From: Sinotaia quadrata
Lineage: Eukaryota > Mollusca > Gastropoda > Architaenioglossa > Viviparidae
Assembly (NCBI GenBank): GCA_028829895.1
Contig: CM054177.1
Location: forward strand, 41,139,564 to 41,203,563
Direction of reading: 5' to 3'
Length of the DNA: 64,000 nt
Shown here: piece after piece, positions 48,473 through 59,269 of the stretch
How the letters are laid out: each line of letters opens with the position of its first letter
How positions within the stretch are numbered: position 1 is the first letter of the stretch
Translations under genes and position numbers: made by a program
The notes under the pieces: generated by a model
Seen by the model: the letters and a program-made list of their open reading frames with translations, nothing else
Databases searched by the model: none
What the model was told of the DNA's origin: nothing

Positions 48473-48628
48473 AAAATGCAGCGACTGAGCGCAACATTAA
48501 AAGTGCATAGCACTTAATGCGATACTGTAAATGCTTTACAAAGGTGTAAGATATGAGCTGTAAATCTTTCTGCTGAAGCACTCGTATTAAGTTTTGTTCC
48601 TGCTTGGCTGAATTCTACCGTCTGCATT

Positions 48629-48929
48629 CCTGATGTTCTGTTATTATTGCCCACCACACTGCCTCACCCTACCTGATGTTCTGTTATTATTGCCCACCAC
48701 ACTGCCTCACCCTACCTGATGTTCTGTTATTATTGCCCACCACACTGCCTCACCCTACCTGATGTTCTGTTATTATTGCCCACCACACTGCCTCACCCTA
48801 CCTGATATTCTGTTATTATTGCCCACCACACTGCCTCACCCTACCTGATGTTCTGTTATTATTGGCTACCACACTGCCTCACCATACCTGTTGTTCTGTT
48901 ATTATTGGCTACCACACTGCCTCACCTTG
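48629..48929. repeat. Minisatellite, 43 bp unit, 7 copies
   Basis: CCTGATGTTCTGTTATTATT followed by GCCCACCACACTGCCTCACC and CTA repeats from 48629. The last two copies carry GGCTACC in place of GCCCACC. Confidence 0.98.
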
Positions 48930-49106
48930 ACGCAGCATCCAGTCACACTCAATAATCCTGTCTTGGAAGACATCATCTGTCACAGAATGCGATTAAAAGT
49001 ATTTACTTCAGCAGAGGTAATATAGTGCGGAATCACCTTCCACAGGGGAGATTATACAATGCGAGTTATAAGTGGAGAGTATAAACTTATTGATTCTTGT
49101 CTACTT

Positions 49107-49375
49107 GTACTCACCTAACATAGTGAACGCTTTATGTTCTCAATGTAGTTATAACAGTGTTTACTTACACTTTGTACTCACCTAACATAGTAAACGCTTT
49201 ATGTTCTCAATGTAGTTATAACAGTGTTTACTTACACTTTGTACTCACCTAACATAGTGAACGCTTTATGTTCTCAATGTAGTTATAACAGTGTTTACTT
49301 ACACTTTGTACTCACCTAACATAGTGAACGCTTTATGTTCTCAATGTAGTTATAACAGTGTTTACTTACACTTTG
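49107..49375. repeat. Minisatellite, 67 bp unit, 4 copies
   Basis: CTCACCTAACATAGTGAACG begins at 49110, 49177, 49244 and 49311, followed by CTTTATGTTCTCAATGTAG and TTATAACAGTGTTTACTTAC. The copies are almost identical. Confidence 0.98.
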
Positions 49376-50082
49376 CTGACCTATGTGCCAGTCATAACAT
49401 TGTTCTTAAAATTTGCAAGCAGCCATTAGTTTCAATCTGCCTTGTTGTTACAGATACATGTCACTAGTTCATTCCTTAGACTCCGTCTGTTTCTTTTACT
49501 AACCGTCTATATTTCTAGGCATGATTAAGTGTGTCTAGGAGGACGAGTCTATACCTGTCTATCAATCTGCCTGGTGAGTAATCAATTGCTTTGTGACTGC
49601 ATACGTGCTTTTAGCTGCGGGTACGAGCGAAATGAATGTAGTACACGAAACCAACCCCTAAAGTTGCATTCACCCAAACACATGTCACATAGTGTAGATA
49701 ATATCAATTGAAGTTTTAGATTGAGAGAGTGAAAAGTAATAAATATATATATATTTAATTGCCTTCGAGATTGAGCGCCCCCCCCCCTCCCCAGCCGTTG
49801 TTAGGCTTAATGTTTCCAGTTAAATATGTCAGGAGTAAAGTGATGGGACTCGTCTATCTTCTTCTTCTACAACAACTTATTAATTACTAGCCCACTGAAT
49901 GGGTTTGCACTCTAGTAGATTTAATTACGGCACCAGACATGGGGGAGAAAACAAACAGGTGCATAAACATTAGTGGCGGGATATATTTTATGGCAATGGA
50001 GGAGAAAAAAAAGCACACATGACAGAACAGAATAGAGTTACGGCACATAAAAGCCCAGTTTGCTGCGACTATTAAGAAAAAG
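49376..50082. other. Non-coding stretch with a short C-run
   Basis: A C-rich run lies at about 49779-49793. A (TA)n lies near 49743-49754. No supported gene. Confidence 0.5.
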
Positions 50083-50219
50083 TATAGATAGATAGAGAGG
50101 GAGATAGAGAGATAGATAGAATGATAGATAGATAGATAGACGGACGGATGGACGGCGGATAGAGAGAGAGACGGACGGATGGACGATAGATAGATAGATA
50201 GACGGACGGATGGACGGCG

Positions 50220-50254
<35 letters not shown>

Positions 50255-50256
50255 CA
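50083..50256. repeat. Compound (GATA)n / GACGGACGGATGGACG repeat
   Basis: GATA runs alternate with a GACGGACGGATGGACGGCGG block that occurs twice, plus a GAGA segment. The blocks are probably duplicated variants of an ageing GATA microsatellite. Confidence 0.95.
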
Positions 50257-50936
50257 ATGGATGGACGGACGAACAAATCACTTAAATTAACAATAATGTA
50301 ATAAGGATCTAAAGAATTTACTGTATATTGCTATTATGTCAGTTACAAAATGATCAATATTGAAATCATTTATCACTGTAGCATAATATGACTCGTTTTT
50401 GTTCAATTACTCAACCAATCGTTCTACTAATCAACAACAGATCACCCAATCAAATACATCAATCAGTGAACCAGTAACACAACCAGAGATCTGATAGCGG
50501 AGCGGAAATCAATATATTTCCAGGAAACGACGTCAAAAGAGAGAGAGAGAGTGCTTCCTATTACTAAAACGCTACTAATAGAAAGCAGGTGAGAAACCCA
50601 ACAGACATTGGGAGACTTCATTGTGCTTGCCAGATCTAGGAGTAAAACAGGTGTGGCATCTTTGTGTTTGTGCGTGTGTGTTTGTGTGTGTGTGTGCGCG
50701 CGCGCGCGCACTCTCATAAAGTCTCACGTTAGTCGTACGTGCACTGGGTCAATAAGGTGGGATAATATTCCTTGACTGGTGCATTTTTTTTCCTTTTCAG
50801 TTTTCCTTTTGATCAGCCGCTGTTCGTCATGCGTGACCAAGACTGCAGAGACTGATATTTGCACATGAACTCCACGCGAGCAGTCCAACATGATCGCGAG
50901 TTGTTCCCCTTTATTTCGGTACTACTAGAAAGTAAT
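50257..50936. other. Non-coding stretch with a (GT)n(GC)n tract
   Basis: An alternating GT/GC tract at about 50664-50710 ends in GCGCGCGCGCGC. No supported gene. Confidence 0.5.
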
Positions 50937-51080
50937 TAATATATTGGTAAAACGTAAATCACTTTGGTAAATATATTGGTAAAACATAAATGGCGTTGGT
51001 AAATATAACGGTAGAATGTACACCAGGCTGGTAAATATAACGGTAGGATATTATTCATGATGATAAATACATTGATGAAA
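50937..51080. repeat. Degenerate tandem repeat, about 32-36 bp unit, 4 copies
   Basis: TTGGTAAATATATTGGTAAAA-like units (also GGTAAATATAACGGTAGRAT) recur near 50945, 50976, 51010 and 51042. Confidence 0.8.
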
Positions 51081-51277
51081 GATAATTTACCGGGCCTAAT
51101 GGACTCCAACATACTAAGTGCAATCAGTGGAAAGCGCATGCTTGACTTGTAGTAATTATGATAACACCAATATGAATCTGATTTTCCTTCTTAGGAAAAC
51201 CCAAAACTGGTTGTAACGTTAGCACTACACGCGTAATGTCAGAAATTGGTAATTATTTTCAAAGATCACTGACATAC

Positions 51278-51434
51278 GGTATCGAAGGAACCTTCTAATG
51301 ACACTAGAGTTACGTGTATATTCGTCACCATAAATAGGACTATTGTTTCGAGATTTAGTGCCATTCAAAAAAAGCATATTTCCTTCATCAGAAATAGGAC
51401 TATTTGCTCCAGAGTTCGCGTCGTTCAAATGTGC
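51278..51434 (-). CDS. Candidate internal exon (157 nt), unrecognised protein
   Basis: On the minus strand a strong acceptor (CTCCTCTTTCATTTTCAG) ends at 51435. The open segment 51434-51278 is followed by the donor-like GTATGT at 51277. It encodes 52 residues, phase 0 in and phase 1 out. Composition is polar (Asn, Ser, Gly, Asp, Glu), unlike most chance frames here. It contains a gapless in-frame duplication of about 20 residues, with NSPISDEG in the first unit and NSPIYGDE in the second. I recognise no family. The duplication could instead be a two-copy 60 bp minisatellite that happens to be open. It does not join in frame with the other candidate at 51992-52122 using the sites I see. Confidence 0.3.
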
Positions 51435-51747
51435 CTGAAAATGAAAGAGGAGATTTTTCATTAACAGACACTGGAACATTCGCCCAAAGATTCCAGAACT
51501 GACGCCGTGAAATAAGCCTAGGTCTATGCCAGGCAAAAGACGGTAGAATCGAGCGAAGGAAATATTGACTAGATTAGCCTAGTGCTGTTTTGCCCGCTTT
51601 GGTACGATCTCATATGAAGTTAAAGTTGGCTGAAGTCAGTGGCGTTGCCTTAAAAGAGATCGGTACTCGGGTCTGTATATTTATGTAGGCAAAATGTGTC
51701 AGAAGACGATTTTATGAAGGAATGGTATATTAAATAAAATGTTTTAT

Positions 51748-51750
<3 letters not shown>

Positions 51751-51817
<67 letters not shown>
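51751..51817. repeat. (CT)n(CA)n compound microsatellite
   Basis: About 14 CT units run directly into about 19 CA units. Confidence 0.99.
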
Positions 51818-51818
<1 letters not shown>

Positions 51819-51991
51819 AATTTTTTAAAAATTCCACATTGTTCATAAGTCGGTGTGTACAGTCGTCTGAGAAGCATCATAACGCTTGCGTCATAAGCAC
51901 CGGTAAATCAATCCTGATTTTTTTTTAAACTGGAAGAAGGAGAGTGTATATGAAAACAATCCGTGAACTGCATACATGTTAATATATTTAC

Positions 51992-52122
51992 CGGATGCAT
52001 AGAGACAAAAGTAGAAAAACACGAAGAACGTGGGCAGAGATAACCGATACATTCCACCTCTGCTTGCTTCTGTTAGCATGAAGCGTGGAAGAACTACTCC
52101 AAGATAATCTGCAATGTTCTTT
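51992..52122 (-). CDS. Speculative exon with a hydrophobic segment
   Basis: On the minus strand CTTATTTCTCCCATTAG precedes the segment and GTAAAT follows it at 51991. The frame reads KNIADYLGVVLPRF, then SRGGMYRLSLPTFFVFFYF, so one membrane-spanning stretch is possible. The last part loosely recalls the fourth membrane segment of ligand-gated channels (R..FPT.F..F), but that likeness is too short to name a family. The donor leaves phase 1, which does not fit the next candidate exon. The frame is also open on both sides of the segment. Confidence 0.15.
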
Positions 52123-54360
52123 CTAATGGGAGAAATAAGCAACTGTCTAATAATGCCACTCTGTTTTAAACCTTCCTCTTTGTAAGTATCTTCTTGTGAG
52201 TGAACAGAGAAAATCTTAGCTAAAATAAAGCAAAAGAATTAAGTATTTTTTTTAATCCAGAAGGAAAATTTTAGTCTGTTAACAACCTTGCGATATTCAG
52301 CTTGGAACACGAAGTTGCGCCTTTTTTTAAAAAGAAACCTGGAATCTGTGGAGTCATCACAAATTAGAGTGTAATGGTTTCAGAGAATTACGAGAAGACG
52401 TCCCCACTCCTGGACATTATTCCAGCATTAGCAAAGGAAAGCTCGCTTTTAGAGCGCAACTATTTTTGAAAACATAACGTGCTTCTTATGGGGTTTTGTT
52501 GGGTTTGGTTGCAAGAATATGTCCGCAGGGCTTCATTATAATGTTGGTATATTTATTTATTCGTTAGTGACTACTACGACTTTCTTATCATTATGACATA
52601 CTGAAATTCTTATTTGATAATTTATCTCGAGTCTAGAATTGACACCACGAAGTTTATTGCTTAAGTTTCTTGTGTTTCAAAGTTACATTGTCGTTTTCAT
52701 CAACTGAATATATAATATATATATATAATATACTTTATGTACAATTCATCTTGTAATGTACGTATTGTCTTCATTTTGTTCTGTATTTAGTGGGAGATAC
52801 TTTGCCTGGGGACTGGTTGAATCACCGGGAGGTGTGTCAATTGAATGTCCTGTTGTCCTAGATTTTAATTAATTTATGGGCTACTGACAGGTCTATAAAT
52901 TGAAAGTAAAGCTATTTACTTGTATTGACCAGTATTCTATAATTATGCTGTTGAGTGTAACTGAATCTATGCATTGTAAGTAGGAATAAACTCTGTACTT
53001 AGGCCTATACTCTGAAAATAAATGTATACATTGTAGATTGGCCAATGATGTATGAATAGACCTCAATTCTGCCAACACATCTAAATTATAAATAGATTTA
53101 TACTCTGTAAATAGGTCTAATGCCTACAAATATGCATATAATAAGTATGTAGGCATATATTCTATAAGTGTTCTTATATTCTATGTGTTGGCCTTGTACG
53201 TTAAATAGTTAGTCTATGATTACTATCGAAGGATCTGGAAATTTACAGTGATGAATACATTAAATCCTTTTGGTATAAACAGCAAAAGATACAACAAATA
53301 AATAAATTATATTGATAATATTGTCTTTATTTATTTCATCATACATCTTTTATAGTGATGACTTTCTTTTTTTCAATTTACAACCGTCGTATAACCGTTA
53401 TTGATTAATGTATCTTCGTGTTACCCCCCCTCCATCCTCCACGTAACTTTCACTCTTCCTCTGATTCCCAGTCACAATAAAGACCCCATAAACCACAACC
53501 CGAACGCCGTTAATCAAGTTTTTCAGGACAAGTTTGTGCCATGTGGTATTTTCCTGTGAAGGAATTTGATGTGATTGCTATCATTTAATCATCTAAACCT
53601 ACCCCATCGGACGTGGCTGCTCTCATTTGCGACTGAGCTTCGTTCAATTTTGGCAGTTCAGCTGAACACACTCGGGACGACTGCTTTGAACGCACTTTGG
53701 ACACAGTGTTTGAGATTGTCCTTCACCTTCTTTGAACATGACCATCACAGCTCTTTGAAAAAATGAGTTGAACCATATGAGTAATATGTGAAAGTAAGTC
53801 AGGGAGAGAGGATTGGAAAGATGAGAAAGGTGAGATAGCGAGATAGTGAGTGAGATAATGAGAGAATGAATGAACAAGTGAAAAAATAAAACGAATGATG
53901 ATGATGAAAGTGTGTGGTTTATTTCATTTCAGATAGAGAGAGGATGGTGAATAAATCTTGTGTATATGTTAGGGTGTGTATATATATATATATGTGTGTG
54001 TGCGTGCGTGTCTGTGTGTGTGAGAGTGTGTTAAAAGCAGAGATAGACAAGAAAAGCAGAACCGAAAGAGATTTTCTGTTATCTGTTCTTTTTGCCATGC
54101 CGCATTTACATCACTTCCATCATAAATCTTGAAAGAAAAATAGCAATCCAGTAATAACTACTACGCCTTTCTTGTACTACCTATTAAACAGATTTTCCTC
54201 CCTTGAGAGAACTTGTGGGCTGAAGATACGATATTGTAAGAACGTAACGCGCTACAGTTTGTTTGTGTCTGTGTTTGCAATCTTCACGTCTGTCGTCGGC
54301 CAGCTTTACTTTCCCTCGTTTAATTCTAATATCGAGCTGTTATTTACTTATTTACTTTTT
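52123..54360. other. Non-coding stretch with short simple repeats
   Basis: AT-rich sequence. It contains a (TA)n around 52708-52730, degenerate ATAGGTCTAT-type repeats at about 52890-53160, and a (TA)n(GT)n tract at about 53977-54030. Short frames at 53575-53766 and 54172-54375 have no recognised domain. Confidence 0.45.
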
Positions 54361-54600
54361 ACTAACCACTATTAAACATGCTTACGCGTTACTAACACTA
54401 TTAACAGTGCTTACGCGTAACTAACCACTATTAAACATGCTTACGTGTTACTAACAAGTATTAAACGTGCTTACGCGTTACTAACCACTATTAAACATTC
54501 TTACAAGTTACTAACCACTATTAAAAGTGCTTACGCGTTACTAACCAGTATTAAACGTGCTTATGCGTTACTAACCACTATTAAACATGCTTACGCGTTC
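54361..54600. repeat. Minisatellite, 30 bp unit, 8 copies
   Basis: CTAACCACTATTAAACATGC followed by TTACGCGTTA repeats every 30 bp with point changes (CAAGTATT, CCAGTATT, AACGTGC variants). Confidence 0.97.
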
Positions 54601-55432
54601 GAGAAATAAATTAAGAATAAGAATGATTAGTTCAATACAAAATCAATATCAATATTTCTCAAATGTATCAGATCAAAATATAGTGCCCTTGACACGAAAG
54701 TGTCTTATATGTGCGTGCGTGTGTTTGTATGTGAATGTGTAAGCGTGTGTGTACGTGCATGCGGATGTGTGTGCGTATTTGAGGCTCTGCATGTATTCTG
54801 GTGTGCGTGTACGTGCATATTTGTATGTGTGTCTGTGACATAGCCGAGTCCAGCATTCTACCCTGATTTCACTCTCTCCGCCGCCCAAAAGAGTCCGGAT
54901 TCCAGAATATCCGCCTTGTCTGCAAAAGCTCATTGTCTCTGTAATCACTGCAGGGACAAAAAAATATCGTCATGATGTACTCTCACGGACATTCCATTGC
55001 ATGTTGTTAACAGACTTGTTGAAGGACGTGTATTTGCATTTCTATTCGCGGGGCCATCGTGCAGAGTTGTTGCCCATGGCGGTTTCTCTCAGCCACTTGT
55101 GCAAACGGTTTTGTGTGTAGGGGTGTGTATGCGTGCGTGCGTGTACTGGAGCATACGAGGTAAGTTTCTCATTGTGAAATGAATTATACTGTTTACTCAG
55201 CAGTTACACGCGAATAAGAAGTACACCATTTGCAGAGAAGACAGTTTTTACAGGCATAGGATGGGGTACTGGTTCAGTCCCCGCTGATGTTGAAATGTTT
55301 AGTGATGAATCTTAGCCACGCCTGAGCTCAAGGTGATGAATATGGTGTCTAGTCCATCTGTTAGGAAGAGCAAACCGCTACTTGTTCTGGCACCGAATTT
55401 CCACTATTGGGGATGTAATATACACTGGTTGA
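54601..55432. other. Non-coding stretch, nothing recognised
   Basis: GT-rich patches at about 54700-54840 give His/Thr-rich frames on the minus strand. No supported gene. Confidence 0.45.
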
Positions 55433-55625
55433 TTTCGCGTATAGAGGATAATATTGAAACAAAGATTACAGTTATCACTAGGCGTATAGGGGATAATATT
55501 GAAACAAAGGTTACAGTTATCACTCTGCCTATAGGGGATAATATTGAAACAAAGGTTACAGTTATCATTCCGCCTATAGGGGAAAATATTGAAGCAAAAG
55601 TTATATTTATCAATATGCCCATGGG
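55433..55625. repeat. Minisatellite, 45 bp unit, about 4 copies, inside a 135-codon frame
   Basis: GATAATATTGAAACAAAGGT followed by TACAGTTATCAC repeats every 45 bp from about 55441. An ATG-to-stop frame on the plus strand (55333-55740) extends beyond the array on both sides and reads a 15-residue repeat (IGDNIETKVTVI core). The minus strand is also open through the array. The frame ends in a basic RRRKRNN. It is more protein-like than the other repeat frames, but no family is recognised. Confidence 0.93.
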
Positions 55626-55737
55626 GTATCCTTCTATTAGTATCGAAGTCCCGATAATATCATCACTATTCTACATCCCCACCCAAAATGCTAAAGACAT
55701 ATGCCCCATTGGCACAAGACGTAGGAAGAGAAATAAT

Positions 55738-55952
55738 TAACAATTTATTTAATAATTATAGGTATATATTTTATATATCTGTAAAATAAATAACAATTTA
55801 TTTAACAACTATAAGATTATATTTCATATATCTATAAAATCAATTAACAATTTATAAAGAACTATAAGTATATATTTCATATATCTGTAAAAAATAATTT
55901 ATTTAACAACCATAAGTATATATTTCATATATCTATAAAAGACAAGTATCTT
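55738..55952. repeat. AT-rich minisatellite, about 50-55 bp unit, 4 copies
   Basis: AACAATTTATTTAAYAAYTA followed by TATATTTCATATATCTRTAA recurs near 55738, 55791, 55846 and 55893 with indels. Confidence 0.93.
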
Positions 55953-56648
55953 AATTAATATTTTCCTATCTAAAGCAAAACTAAATTATATACATGCTAC
56001 GATTACTCAAATCGTTTCTTTAATTCATCCACAGACTGCTAAAATAAGCAGAAAAAATTAAGAAAACGCAAAACCCCAGCATGGTTCATCAAGGCCACTA
56101 ATTGTAGTGTTCAGTAAACGTTCAGGGATTTTGAGTCCTTCAAAATTTGTCCAAATCGTCCAGGTCACTTTAGTATTAAATACGACTGCATATAGGATAT
56201 TTAACGAATTAGTCTCAGAGTTAAAGAGAGAGACAGCATAGAATGATAGTTAAATTGTAGCCAAATGTATTCCCATTTCAAAGTAGAAATGTCTTCTCCT
56301 GAGAGTTATCTGTCACGCCTGCAGGGTAAGGGTGGACGGCAGGCCGTTCTAGGCTTGTCTTCCTAGGGTTACACCGGCCAATTTCTGCTCATGGACTCTC
56401 ACAGTTGTTCGAAACAAGGACTCGGTACTTTAAACCAGTATAAGTCCAGAAGACCAGTGAGGAGAGGCAAGTCCCACTAGAACACTCCAGGTCACAGAAC
56501 ATCTAAAATGAAATGGTCAATGCATGCTCTAGTGCTCAAAAAATATTAGCGTAACCACCACCACAACCACTTCTATAAATTAATGCACCTAAGCACTGGT
56601 TTTACAAGAACTAAACAAATAAACCAGCATCAATTCTCTAAAATCACA
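55953..56648. other. Non-coding stretch, nothing recognised
   Basis: A GC-richer segment at about 56300-56500 has no open frame worth calling. No repeat seen. Confidence 0.45.
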
Positions 56649-56656
56649 TACACACA

Positions 56657-56687
<31 letters not shown>

Positions 56688-56708
56688 GCACACACACGCA
56701 CACACGCA

Positions 56709-56766
<58 letters not shown>
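56649..56766. repeat. (CA)n(CG)n(CA)n(CGCA)n(CA)n(TA)n compound tract
   Basis: About 118 bp of strictly alternating pyrimidine-purine, including a (CG)8 core and a CGCACGCA block, ending in (TA)n. This is the sequence type most prone to Z-DNA. Open Cys/Val and His/Thr frames on both strands are artefacts. Confidence 0.98.
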
Positions 56767-56924
56767 AAAGCACACAACACTGATCTGAAAAGTACTGTAC
56801 AACAAATTTCAATTCAATAAATATATATAATTATCCATTAATAGTAATTATTATTCTGTTGGATTTCTATTTTTTCTATAATTTTGTCAAAAGCCTAGCA
56901 CCTGAATAAATTGTCCATTATTTA

Positions 56925-58060
56925 AAAGAGGACATACTTTTACTTCTGTTCTCCTTGATACATGGACTCAGTCTTAAGGATTCATACTTTGAACATTTGA
57001 ATAAAACATGAATTAAATCTGGGTATTCTCAGTTGTCCCTATGGGACAAATATATGTCCTTGTGTACATTTAAATTGCTCACTCCACACTTCAGTCAAGG
57101 CAGGATATGCCTCTGTCTCCCCATTGGGACAAGCAATATCTTTCAATTTCTATTTCTTGCTTGAAAGTAACTGTACTCCACAAATCTCTCGCTCGACATA
57201 ATTTTATTAAAGCAATCTAGAATTCTCCGCTTAAAAATGGTAATCGACCCATTTTGCTTTGATTGTACCTTGTTCAATTGGATCTTCATGAAGCTTCAAC
57301 TCTCCATTTCTTCACAGTCTTCCGCTCTGTGCCAGAGTGTTCAAAGCTAAATACGGTTGCCCTTGTAAGTCTAGAATAACTCAGTGTTAATAGCCTGAAC
57401 CAATGCCTTGTACACGTTGTATACGTATTAAGACATTCCTCGTATTGGGTGTACCCTTAGTAATCGTTTGATGGCGATCGTGTGATGTTCTCAATACCTT
57501 CAGTCTTTCTGTCAATCTGTCTATACACAACTTCCTCATACATGAAGGAAAACACTTAATCTGTATGTCGAATACGTTTGAAAGCATTTTCTGTCATTAC
57601 AGTTAGTTTTATTTAATGTGCATGTTGAATACCTTTGAAAAATATTTCTGTCATTACAGTTAATTTTCTTTAATCTGTATATCGAACAATTTTTAGAACA
57701 TTTACCTGTCACTAGTATTGATTTTCCTTAATCTGTATGTCGAATATTCTCGAGAACATTTACCTGTCATTACGGTAGTTACGTCTAGTTAAATGGATTT
57801 CACTTGTTTTCGCCAATACGAGACTTAAGTCGTTATTTACGATGATACCCATATACATATAAGCAATAACTGCTGTCATTTTCTTTCTTGCAATAAGACG
57901 ACCTTTCATTTGCAGTCAGATATGCGTCTTCTATAAAGATAATATGCCCCTTGTCTATTGATTAACCTCTAGGCCCATCTGCTCGCATGCATGCTCAAGT
58001 TATCGAATTGATTTTGTAAATCATTCACTATGCTCGAAACAATCTAGTCATCTGCAAACA
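56925..58060 (-). pseudogene. Non-LTR (LINE) retrotransposon reverse transcriptase, 3' part, degenerate
   Basis: Reverse transcriptase copies the element's RNA during target-primed integration. On the minus strand the catalytic FADD motif is at 58058-58047. It is followed by NDLQNQFDNL and GLEVN, then YLTANERWSY and the thumb-like YMYMGIIVNNDLS (about 57860-57815). FDIQI is at about 57560. The C-terminal region shows TPNTRN, YTTCTRHWFRLL and RDLWSTVTFKQEIEIERY. A final cysteine motif reads CPIG, then HVLFKCSKYESL after a frame change. The order matches LINE ORF2 proteins of invertebrates. Stops and frameshifts occur throughout, and a GT-rich segment replaces sequence upstream of FADD. It is 5'-truncated and dead. 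I do not assign a clade. Confidence 0.85.
57556..57785. repeat. Tandem array, about 61 bp unit, 4 copies, inside the LINE remnant
   Basis: Units containing TTAATCTGTATGTCGAATA and ACATTTMCCTGTCATTACAGT (plus strand) repeat about four times. On the minus strand the recurring piece reads the FDIQI segment of the reverse transcriptase, so the array was built from the element's own coding sequence after or during its decay. Confidence 0.88.
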
Positions 58061-58387
58061 AAAAATAGAAAACAAATATATATGTGTGTGAGTGTGTTTG
58101 TGAGTGCGTTCGTCTGTGTTTCAAAAGTACGGATGGTGTGTTGCAGCTGATAAAGGTGTTCTTTCTCGAAGCGTAACGCACGTGTACTTCAAATTCAGAT
58201 GTGATAAAAAATTTGTAAAACATATCACTGGTATCGGACACACAGCGAAGCAGACGTGTTGATTTACTGTACTGACTGATTGATTACGTCATTCATTCCA
58301 TCATTGTTTCACTATCTATCTCTTGACTGATCGATCGTTTGATTTATTCAGTGTACCTTTAATCAATGGCTTGTTCTTTAATCCATC
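58061..58387. other. Non-coding flank of the LINE remnant
   Basis: A GTGTGAGTGTGTTTGTGAGTG patch abuts the FADD end of the LINE, so the upstream part of the reverse transcriptase is lost or replaced here. Nothing else recognised. Confidence 0.45.
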
Positions 58388-58500
58388 CCATTTATTCATA
58401 AAACCAGTTATCTACAAATTCATTCATTAACCCATCACATTTATTTATAATACCAGTTATCTACAAATTCATTCATTAACCCATCACATTTATTTATGAT
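58388..58500. repeat. Tandem duplication, 49 bp unit, 2 copies
   Basis: ACCAGTTATCTACAAATTCA begins at 58403 and 58452, followed by TTCATTAACCCATCACATTT. Confidence 0.96.
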
Positions 58501-58606
58501 TCTATATCATCATATGTCCAATATTGTTTTTTGTTTGCTTCTTTCTTACAATTTTCCGTAAGCATACTACATATCAATTAATTGCTTCTTTAATAGAATT
58601 TTCTTT

Positions 58607-58792
58607 AAGTATGTCAGAGTCGAAAGAACTGCTTCTGTATTGTGACTTTCTATGTACATTAAACTCATAAGTATGTCAGAGTTAAATGAACTGCTTCTGT
58701 ATTATGATTTTCTATGTACATTAAACTCATAAGTATGTCAGAGTCAAATGAACTGCTTCTGTATTATGATTTTCTAAGTACATTACACTCAG
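58607..58792. repeat. Minisatellite, 62 bp unit, 3 copies
   Basis: AAGTATGTCAGAGTYRAAWG begins at 58607, 58669 and 58731, followed by AACTGCTTCTGTATTRTGA and TTTCTATGTACATTAAACTC. Confidence 0.97.
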
Positions 58793-59269
58793 ATGAATCA
58801 CGATACATGTGAGAGATACTCTAATTCGGTATGACGTTGACTTGTTTCTTTATTCATTCGCTCTCGTAGTATAGGGTGCAGTTTATTGTGAACGAAAGAT
58901 ATTGTTTAGTCGAAACCTACGCTTTAAAAATGCATATTCTGCAGTAATTGATATCAGTAATTACAATGACAGACAGGTACGGGTAGATTGATACAGATGG
59001 GGAAAGAGACCAAGCGTCACGACCAATAACAACCAACACGTCAGACGGAGACAGACGTTTCCTCGAACTCGATGTTGTGGTTGCAGCCGGCCAAAATTCG
59101 TTTCATTCATCAAAATAATGATGCTCCTATTTTCTTGTCTCGCGAGATTTGGTAACTGCACATTTTCATTCTTAAGACTCAGAACATTTCAAGAGTCGAT
59201 ATGTAATATGCTGAAAATCGGTACCCATTCCAGCCAGTAGAAAATAGTTCTACTTTTATCATCTGTGAC
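58793..59269. other. Non-coding stretch, nothing recognised
   Basis: A 66-codon minus-strand frame (58961-59161) contains a hydrophobic stretch (CWLLLVVTLGLFPHLY) but has no recognised family and no clear splice context. I do not call it. Confidence 0.35.

Noticed and set aside
48053..48517. 152-codon repetitive frame as a neuropeptide or structural protein
   Set aside because: It is generated by a 42 bp minisatellite that is open on both strands; no signal peptide, dibasic sites or flanking coding sequence.
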